From: a virus
Virus record (IMG/VR): IMGVR_UViG_3300031977_003000
Coordinates: 1 to 46,509 of that record
Strand: one strand, 5' to 3'
Length of the DNA: 46,509 nt
Positions 41,607 through 46,509 of this stretch are shown piece after piece (position 1 is the first letter of the stretch; each line of letters begins with the position of its first letter). Under the pieces are notes generated by a model. The model was not told the origin of the DNA, did not search any database, and saw only the letters and a list, made by a program, of their open reading frames with translations. Position numbers and translations under genes: made by a program.

Positions 41607-43415
41607 TTACGCTGTTTGACCAGTAATTACAACCGCGTAAGTTCCGTTAGCTGCATTGATAGTGATATTATTGTCACCAGAGGTTGTTTGGCGAACATCC
41701 GCAAGAACAAGTTGACCGTTGCTATCGTATACCTGTACGTTTGCAGGATAGCCAATGCCGTGTGCTGTTTTAAGGATTGAAGCCGTTCCGCCAGTTACTG
41801 AAACGCTGGTATTTGTGTATACACCAACTGAAGTGCTAACGGTAAACACGCCACCAGAAACAGAAACGCCCATTCCAGCACCGGCGGCCACACGCGCGGC
41901 ACCAATTGCTGATGAGGTTGCAGCAGGAACACTAAAGTCTAATGTACCGTCAGCATCCTGGTAGGTAACAGAAATATTAGATTCGGTGTTGCCGGTAACC
42001 ATTCCCCCAACAATATCTTGAACCTGCTCGTTAGATAACTGTGTGTTGGTATCTTGGGTTGGGATTGTGTAGTTAGTGCTTCCGTCAAACATTGTCCAGC
42101 GGCCGGCGCTTTCATCCCAGAACAATTCTGCGTCAGTAGCATTACCGCGATTTACAACAATACCTGCGTCTTCTGTCGGAGCAGTGTCTGAAGCAAGGTC
42201 GCCGTTAAGAACAATCTTGTTGTCACCAATCTCTAGCGTATTAGAGTTAACTGTTGTAGTTGTACCATCAACCGTCAAGTTACCACGAATAACTACCTCA
42301 GTGTCATTGCCGGAATCACCAATGTAAAGCGTATCGAGTGAATCCAATCCTGCAAGCACAGCTTTCAAGTTAGCCTCAGTAACATCTTGGTCAACCCAAG
42401 TAAATGTTCCGTCGCCGTCTGATTTCAATACCTGACCTGCAGTGCCATTACCCGATACATTAAGTTCAGCCGCTCCAACAGTATTATCTGTAATCTGCGC
42501 TGCGCCAACTGCATCAAGAGTAGCCAGCGTGCCTAAACCAAGAGTTCCGCGTACCGTAGATGCGTCTTCATATGCAAATGTACCAGCAGCGGAAGAAACA
42601 ATAAATTTGTCTGCCGCATCAACCGCACCTAGCTGGTGAAGATCTTGAAGGTTACCTGTAGTGCCAATAGTGAGTGTACCGCTTGTAGTGATAGGAGATC
42701 CGGAAATATTAATACCACCCGCCGCAGTAGCCGCAACACTTGTTACAGTACCAGTGTTCGCGGTTGCACCGTCAGCAACGTTGATCATTGTGCGTACGTT
42801 GGCCGCGGTTAATTCTTCAATATCACCAGCGCCTGTTGTAATACGACCCAAAATACGCGATGTTGCAGAAACTTGTTGGATTTTTGCATAAGTTACACCG
42901 CGGTCCTGAAGTTTACCGGTAGATACAGAACCATCTGCAATTTCAGTAGTGCCCACTGCGCCAGCACCAATTTTAGCGTTTGTAACAGCATCGTCAGCCA
43001 AGTGCGCTGTATCGATAGATCCGTCAACGTAGTGTTCGCTGTTAATTTGATCATCGGCAATTTTTGCACCTGTTACAGCGTCTGCGGCAATCTTAACTGT
43101 AGTTACCGCACCGGTTGCAAGTTGCGTTGCACCTACACCGCCTGCTTTGATAGAAAGCGTATTAGATGACAACTCGATAGTTGTGTCGTCAACATCTGCA
43201 CCAACAATGTTCCAGGAAGTACCATCGTATACTTTTAATACGCTAAGCGTAGTATCGTATACAAACTGCCCCGTCGCCGGAGAAGAGATACTTGCAATCT
43301 GTGTTGTCGTCAGATTATGAATTTGAGCATTGCGAAGTTCGTTCTTCGCTAAGTCTAAGAAAGAGGATAGACTAATGCTCGTTACATCAATCCCCGATAC
43401 AATCTTTAAAGCCAT
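41607..43415 (-). CDS. Tail fibre protein with pseudo-repeats
   Basis: A 602-residue protein beginning MALKIVSGIDVTSISLSSFL, followed by SPATGQFVYDTTLSVLKVYD, a segment typical of phage fibre N-termini. Residues 85-190 contain 10-15-residue imperfect repeats of the type GATQLATGAVTTVKIAADAV / TGAKIADDQINSEHYVDGS / DTAHLADDAVTNAKIGAGAV, a trimeric beta-helix or coiled-coil shaft pattern. The C-terminal part has Gly/Ala/Thr-rich beta segments. Structural shaft role in the tail fibre complex; no catalytic motif. A strong terminator follows. The start is 17 bases after the preceding stop. Confidence 0.82.
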   Translation of the reverse strand: MALKIVSGIDVTSISLSSFLDLAKNELRNAQIHNLTTTQIASISSPATGQFVYDTTLSVLKVYDGTSWNIVGADVDDTTIELSSNTLSIKAGGVGATQLATGAVTTVKIAADAVTGAKIADDQINSEHYVDGSIDTAHLADDAVTNAKIGAGAVGTTEIADGSVSTGKLQDRGVTYAKIQQVSATSRILGRITTGAGDIEELTAANVRTMINVADGATANTGTVTSVAATAAGGINISGSPITTSGTLTIGTTGNLQDLHQLGAVDAADKFIVSSAAGTFAYEDASTVRGTLGLGTLATLDAVGAAQITDNTVGAAELNVSGNGTAGQVLKSDGDGTFTWVDQDVTEANLKAVLAGLDSLDTLYIGDSGNDTEVVIRGNLTVDGTTTTVNSNTLEIGDNKIVLNGDLASDTAPTEDAGIVVNRGNATDAELFWDESAGRWTMFDGSTNYTIPTQDTNTQLSNEQVQDIVGGMVTGNTESNISVTYQDADGTLDFSVPAATSSAIGAARVAAGAGMGVSVSGGVFTVSTSVGVYTNTSVSVTGGTASILKTAHGIGYPANVQVYDSNGQLVLADVRQTTSGDNNITINAANGTYAVVITGQTA

Positions 43416-43432
43416 TGTTTTTTGGTTGTTGT

Positions 43433-44143
43433 TTAGTTAAAATATGCTTTTCCAGAGTAAGTAGAATCGAATCTCAATACCACTTGATTTAGCGAAGTGT
43501 ATTCCACCTCACATATAACTACGTTATCCAAGCTGTCAACTACAGATACCGCAGGTTTTTTCCCTAAATTATGATCAATCGTCCAGGTCGCCGCCGCGGA
43601 AGATTGTTCGTGTTCGTATTTTTTATCGCCGGTCGCTTCGTCCGCTAAAAAGCCAATTGCGTATGAATCGTTAGCTTCTAACACACCCATGCCGTCAATA
43701 GGGTCAAGAGCCACTCTATAAGCGTTTTCCAACGTTTCTGTCGGCACCGTAGTAATAGATGTTACATCGTATTTGTAAAAGGCATTGCGGTCATTTACAC
43801 CGTAAATTTGAATACGCTCACTAAATATCTCTCCAAGCAAATCTGCTGCAGGTTCTTCTTCTGCGATATTTTTACTTATATATAAAGTAGCTATTGAAGA
43901 AAGTGCATCGCCATTACCACCACCGCCGTCGGTAATCATAAACGTACCGTGTGTAAAGTTATCAGGCGAAGTTACAAACTTATAAACCACCTGGCCGGAA
44001 ACGACCACGTGGTTACTCTCGCTAAAATATTTACCTACATCCGATAAGTAATAGTTCTTAGTTTGCCCTTCGGTGTCTGTACCTAGGACCTTGTCAGTAC
44101 CCTGTACGTTATCGTCTATTAAGTAATTGCCTATTCTAGCCAT
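43433..44143 (-). CDS. Tail-fibre-associated protein
   Basis: A 236-residue protein. The N-terminus (MARIGNYLIDDNVQGTDKVL) followed by Gly-rich beta segments and the C-terminal module TWTIDHNLGKKPAVSVVDSL then VVICEVEYTSLNQVVLRFDS and YSGKAYFN. The last block (W-T-I-x-H-N-L-G-K-x-P, ending SGKAY-N) is widespread at the C-termini of phage tail fibre or tail-tip proteins. It precedes the two large fibre genes and overlaps the start region of the previous gene by one base. Possibly a fibre tip, connector or assembly protein. Confidence 0.72.
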   Translation of the reverse strand: MARIGNYLIDDNVQGTDKVLGTDTEGQTKNYYLSDVGKYFSESNHVVVSGQVVYKFVTSPDNFTHGTFMITDGGGGNGDALSSIATLYISKNIAEEEPAADLLGEIFSERIQIYGVNDRNAFYKYDVTSITTVPTETLENAYRVALDPIDGMGVLEANDSYAIGFLADEATGDKKYEHEQSSAAATWTIDHNLGKKPAVSVVDSLDNVVICEVEYTSLNQVVLRFDSTYSGKAYFN

Positions 44144-44421
44144 TATCCAATTCTGTATCTTTTACCGCCTTCTTTCTTGGTACCTTCACCGCGATTGCCT
44201 CGATTGGCTTTCACGGATACAAAGCGACCAGTGCGGTGGTCATAGTCTTTACCCGATGTATTTTGGCCGTTCTTTTTAGCAGCTCTGTGCTTGCGCTGAG
44301 AGTCAGCCTTCTTTTTACGGCGATCGTCAGTTTTAGCATATCTCAGGTCTCTTTCCGCTTTAGCCTTTTTAGCTTCAGAAGAAAGGGTTTGTCTAAATGG
44401 AGAACCCGAGAGTTTAAACAT
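44143..44421 (-). CDS. 92-residue very basic protein with SPF motif
   Basis: MFKLSGSPFRQTLSSEAKKA with strongly basic centre (RRKKKADSQRKHRAAKKNG) and a conserved-looking end, DYDHRTGRFVSVKANRGNRG then EGTKKEGGKRYRIG. The RG-rich, K-rich composition suggests nucleic-acid or anionic-surface binding. SPFRQ near the N-terminus belongs to the operon's recurrent SP motif. I recall similar C-terminal blocks in marine phage genes but do not know a function. The stop lies next to the start of the fibre-associated gene. Confidence 0.72.
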   Translation of the reverse strand: MFKLSGSPFRQTLSSEAKKAKAERDLRYAKTDDRRKKKADSQRKHRAAKKNGQNTSGKDYDHRTGRFVSVKANRGNRGEGTKKEGGKRYRIG

Positions 44422-44429
44422 GTTATTGT

Positions 44430-45041
44430 TTAATATTTAATGACGTTGCCTTTTGAAGTTTTGGTTGGCTTTGTCGCGCGCTTACCTTTGCCATGCTTTA
44501 GCGCATGCTTAAGATTTTCTGGGTTAACACTACCGCGAACAGTAACAGTGTATCCAGGTTCTCCTTTGCGCTTTTTAATATCGGTAATTTTACCGTCGTA
44601 TTTTTTCTTTTTGGTTTGGCCTTCGTGTCCTTTTGCCACCTGGTTTAACGGCGCCGCTGCTCTCTTGCGGGATTGCGTAGACGGCATTGCTTCGTAAGTT
44701 GCACGAGATTGGGCAAGTTCAGCGTCTCTTTTTGCGCGGATTTCATTTGGCCCCTTATTGTTTGACATGCGCTTCGCTACTCGGCCCGCCGCAATACCTG
44801 ACAAACGTTGGTATTCTGGCGAGGTTTTACTACCCTTATAGTCCTTGCCAATCCCCAACTCGTTGTACGTGCGGCTCTGGATTTCTAGTTGCTTCCTGTA
44901 CAGCTCGTTGTTGTATTTGCCTGAGATTCGGGCTTCAATAGCTTTTTGTTCTCTCGCAGAGTGATTTTTTGTTTGCTGTGCGGCACTGCGTGCTTGTGCG
45001 CCCATAGCGTCTTGTACTCTTTTAGTAATTGGAGTGTTCAT
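44430..45041 (-). CDS. 203-residue basic protein, unknown
   Basis: A basic, low-complexity, helical protein: MNTPITKRVQDAMGAQARSA, QQTKNHSAREQKAIEARISG, RAAAPLNQVAKGHEGQTKKK, and a C-terminal domain (about 145-203) with KKRKGEPGYTVTVRGSVNPE and final SKGNVIKY. GNVIKY also occurs within the lysine-rich repeat protein (5990-7069), and APLNQ resembles the SPxNQ repeats there, linking these two proteins at opposite ends of the operon. Function unknown; a virion-associated or DNA-compacting role is speculative. Confidence 0.7.
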   Translation of the reverse strand: MNTPITKRVQDAMGAQARSAAQQTKNHSAREQKAIEARISGKYNNELYRKQLEIQSRTYNELGIGKDYKGSKTSPEYQRLSGIAAGRVAKRMSNNKGPNEIRAKRDAELAQSRATYEAMPSTQSRKRAAAPLNQVAKGHEGQTKKKKYDGKITDIKKRKGEPGYTVTVRGSVNPENLKHALKHGKGKRATKPTKTSKGNVIKY

Positions 45042-45060
45042 GTTTTTGTTTTGTTTCTGT

Positions 45061-45654
45061 TTAGTTATATACCTTAAGGTTGTACACGGGAGATGCCATA
45101 TAAGGTACTCTGGTCGTCTCCTGTATTGGTTGTAATTCTTTTCTAGCGTCTATGATTGCTTTATCAAAATACCCAGGTGATGGCATCGGTGTGTCATCAG
45201 CTTCTTCTTCTGCGACATTTTGGTACAAGTCTTGCGCCCCGTCAGCATAGTTAGCTGCACTGCCAAGCATTTTCATAAAGTCAGCAAACGACGATGCCGA
45301 TTTTGCACCCTTTGTTAACTTAAAACCTTTAGCTACACCGCCAGCCTTACCTACAAGGGGTAAAGCGGTCACCATATCCACAGCATCCCAAAAATCCGGC
45401 AGCGTGTCGTCTGATTCTTGGTACCTATTCCACGCTCTATATGCGTCGTCCCAAGATGCAACACCTGAAAGGTCGCCAATCTCACTAAGGTTCTCAATTA
45501 CCTTATCTTCTTGGCTAGGATTCTTAATATTATCAATAACCATGCCTAAAGGCACCACATCATTAAAGGCACGCTTAGCCGCGTCAACTACTTTTTCAGC
45601 GGTAACTCCACCCGTTGTTGCTTTAGTGGGGTTTTTCGGCTTATCCGTAGGCAT
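45061..45654 (-). CDS. 197-residue putative virion protein, unknown
   Basis: The sequence opens MPTDKPKNPTKATTGGVTAE, then a helical region AEKVVDAAKRAFNDVVPLGM VIDNIKNPSQ (split here), an Asp/Trp-rich middle (ASWDDAYRAWNRYQESDD), a Gly/Ala-rich amphipathic region (ALPLVGKAGGVAKGFKLTKG) and a C-terminus ending MASPVYNLKVYN with another SP. The hydrophobic-glycine region could be a membrane-interacting segment. It follows a small membrane protein gene and precedes the basic protein. No family recognised. Confidence 0.65.
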   Translation of the reverse strand: MPTDKPKNPTKATTGGVTAEKVVDAAKRAFNDVVPLGMVIDNIKNPSQEDKVIENLSEIGDLSGVASWDDAYRAWNRYQESDDTLPDFWDAVDMVTALPLVGKAGGVAKGFKLTKGAKSASSFADFMKMLGSAANYADGAQDLYQNVAEEEADDTPMPSPGYFDKAIIDARKELQPIQETTRVPYMASPVYNLKVYN

Positions 45655-45663
45655 ACCGCTGTA

Positions 45664-45816
45664 TTATTTGCTGTATTGCTCTACAAACTTACTAATGATG
45701 AACGCTGCAACGCCCACAATAGCTCCAAATACCAAAGATGACGCAATTTCAAAGTCAGAACCGAAGAAATGACCTAGTGCAACTGCACCGCCAAGGTAAA
45801 AAAACTCTTTTTTCAT
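45664..45816 (-). CDS. 50-residue membrane protein, first gene of the late operon
   Basis: ATG at 45814-45816 and TAA at 45664-45666, nine bases before the next start. The product begins MKKEFFYLGGAVALGHFFGS, then DFEIASSLVFGAIVGVAAFI and ends ISKFVEQYSK. It has two hydrophobic segments (about 4-18 and 27-42), the second being a convincing membrane helix with glycine and alanine. A small membrane protein at the head of the late operon may be a holin-like, superinfection or anti-receptor protein; nothing more specific is visible. It is missed by length filters but fits the operon, and a palindromic dyad lies 19 bases upstream. Confidence 0.7.
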   Translation of the reverse strand: MKKEFFYLGGAVALGHFFGSDFEIASSLVFGAIVGVAAFIISKFVEQYSK

Positions 45817-45834
45817 TTTATATTAGGTGTTTGG

Positions 45835-45851
45835 ATCATACTTTGTATGAT
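45835..45851. promoter_or_regulatory. Perfect 7-bp dyad ATCATAC-TTT-GTATGAT upstream of the late operon
   Basis: A perfect inverted repeat with a 3-base spacer, 19 bases upstream of the first late gene's ATG. It could be an operator for a dimeric regulator or a 5' UTR hairpin on the late mRNA (minus strand reads ATCATAC-AAA-GTATGAT). Confidence 0.5.
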
Positions 45852-45862
45852 TACGCGCGTAA
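45851..45862. promoter_or_regulatory. 12-bp palindrome TTACGCGCGTAA
   Basis: A continuous perfect palindrome that shares its first base with the previous dyad. The CGCGCG core stands out in this A/T-rich context. It is probably a binding site acting together with the adjoining dyad. Confidence 0.45.
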
Positions 45863-45970
45863 AACATAAACTAAAAGCGACAACAGCATGTTATTATTAT
45901 AACCTAATAGGCTACCGTCACATTCCGAAGGAATTTTTTTTGAAAAATGCTAAAATGACCGTAGTAAAAA

Positions 45971-46049
45971 GGCTCAAATGTTCGTAGTTGTACCTAATCG
46001 GCTCAAATATCAGCCATTTCTGAGCCAATTAACCCTCGCAATCGGCTCA
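45971..46049. repeat. GGCTCA iteron-like repeats (three direct, one inverted)
   Basis: GGCTCAAAT occurs at 45971-45979 and 46000-46008; the 10-mer AATCGGCTCA occurs at 45996-46005 and 46040-46049; and its inverted near-copy, TGAGCCAATT, is at 46021-46030. The last two form a dyad with a 9-base loop and 9 of 10 paired positions. Such clustered copies look like binding sites for a replication or transcription regulator. Confidence 0.5.
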
Positions 46050-46141
46050 CACTATATCCCCGGAGATATAAATACCCGTAAATGCACCCTTCTATATTCA
46101 AATAGATGTAGCCTGAATAATTTTTGTTAGATATATAGAGC

Positions 46142-46181
46142 ATTTGGGTTGCAATACCTATTTTTTGCAAGTCCCCCAAAT
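46142..46181. other. Long hairpin
   Basis: Arm 1 ATTTGGGTTGCAA (46142-46154), loop of 10, arm 2 TTGCAA (46165-46170), a 4-base bulge (GTCC), then CCCAAAT (46175-46181). Thirteen pairs in total. No T run follows on the plus or minus strand, so it does not look like a simple terminator; it may be a structured RNA or a replication-origin cruciform. Confidence 0.45.
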
Positions 46182-46199
46182 CGGAAACTGATTTCTTTT

Positions 46200-46509
46200 T
46201 GCCACCCCCTAGTTGTTTTCCTGTTTCAGCTCCAGGTTTTCTGCTAACTGCTCATGCTTACTGTCTACTGTTGCTGTTACTGTCTGCAATTCTGTACAGA
46301 TATTCAGCTTTTTGTGCAGCCCTGCTATACATATACATGCATGCTGTTGCTGTAATCTGTTGCTGTCATCTGTTCAGGATCTGTTGCCTGGTTACAGGTC
46401 TGTATCCTGTCTGCTGCATCTGGCCCTGTATCTGGGTCCCTGTATCTGTATCTGTCTTGGTCGTCAGCTTGGTCGTCAGCTTGGTCGTCCGGTCTGGTCC
46501 TGTCATCTG
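46200..46509 (+). repeat. CTGT-rich repeat tract, strand-asymmetric
   Basis: CTGTTGCTGT recurs at 46268-46277, 46344-46353 and 46357-46366. CTGTATC-type units occur at 46400, 46426 and 46440-46455. About twenty CTGT words lie in the tract, and A is rare toward the end. The region differs from the rest of the window in composition. Minus-strand frames are broken by stops and lack convincing starts, so I call it non-coding. Confidence 0.6.
46456..46489 (+). repeat. 12-bp tandem repeat, about 2.8 copies
   Basis: The unit CTTGGTCGTCAG is repeated exactly at 46456-46467 and 46468-46479, then ten bases at 46480-46489 before diverging. Confidence 0.85.

Larger units (their letters stand above)
45817..46509. 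other. 693-base intergenic region with dyads and repeats
   Basis: No convincing gene is seen on either strand. From left to right it holds two adjoining palindromes close to the late operon start, a poly-T stretch near 45934-45941, iteron-like GGCTCA repeats, a long hairpin, and a CTGT-rich repeat tract reaching the window end. It is probably a regulatory or replication region, perhaps between the late operon and an unseen early operon on the plus strand. Confidence 0.7.

Noticed and set aside
45921-45941. ATTCC-GAA-GGAAT followed by eight Ts as a plus-strand terminator
   Set aside because: The stem is only five pairs and no plus-strand gene lies upstream to be terminated. Kept only as a note in the intergenic region.
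46200-46509. CRISPR array or coding repeat protein in the CTGT-rich tract
   Set aside because: Units are short, contiguous or irregular with no regular spacers, and the minus-strand frames are closed by stops without plausible starts.
1-46509. tRNA genes, integrase, transposase or IS element
   Set aside because: No cloverleaf with CCA-adjacent stem, recombinase motif or terminal inverted repeat was recognised; a tool search would be more sensitive for tRNAs.

Overview
The window is a large piece of a tailed-phage genome with podovirus-like (T7/P22-type) virion genes. It is most likely a marine phage of a Bacteroidota (flavobacterial) host. The phage assignment is direct: large terminase, portal, putative scaffold, major capsid protein, tail adaptor and nozzle proteins, three internal virion proteins, a T7-type amidase and tail fibres lie in one compact late block. 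The host assignment is inference. It rests on A/T-rich leaders with almost no Shine-Dalgarno sequences, moderate-to-low GC, frequent TAA stops, and family resemblance to uncultured marine podovirus proteins that I recall but could not search. No integrase, tRNA, CRISPR or IS element was seen. DNA polymerase, helicase, primase and RNA polymerase are absent and the first gene is cut by the window edge, so the genome is incomplete.

Layout. Positions 1-5225, plus strand: a nucleotide and DNA metabolism operon. It holds thymidylate synthase (5' truncated), a MazG-type domain fused to a GIY-YIG-like N-terminus, a small helical protein, a PD-(D/E)XK nuclease, two tiny overlapping genes, and class I ribonucleotide reductase (beta before alpha). 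A terminator hairpin at about 5245-5277 separates it from the convergent late operon. Positions 45816 down to 5275, minus strand: one nearly gapless late operon. In transcription order it has a small membrane protein, unknown virion-type proteins, three tail-fibre proteins and a LamG-like protein. Next come a membrane (holin-like) protein, GroEL, GroES, and a cluster of small proteins that includes a mini-zincin and a tandem GroES-fold protein. Then follow the putative small terminase, large terminase, portal, scaffold, capsid, tail proteins, three ejection-type proteins (the last 3157 aa), a lysis-type cassette, and basic SP-motif proteins. Positions 45817-46509 have no gene but hold several dyads, iteron-like repeats, a long hairpin and a CTGT-rich repeat tract.

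How it works together. The left operon should supply dTMP and dNTPs and clean up nucleotides and DNA branches. The late operon builds a capsid whose folding may be helped by the phage's own chaperonin set. The T7-like order nozzle - small internal protein - medium internal protein - giant internal protein suggests that the giant protein is carried in the virion and ejected. It bears a zinc-metallopeptidase motif and a zeta-toxin-like kinase P-loop, which fits the polyvalent-protein theme. Starts are usually coupled to the preceding stop (TAATG, ATGA, TAATATG), which helped locate five small genes (47-56 codons) and refine several starts.
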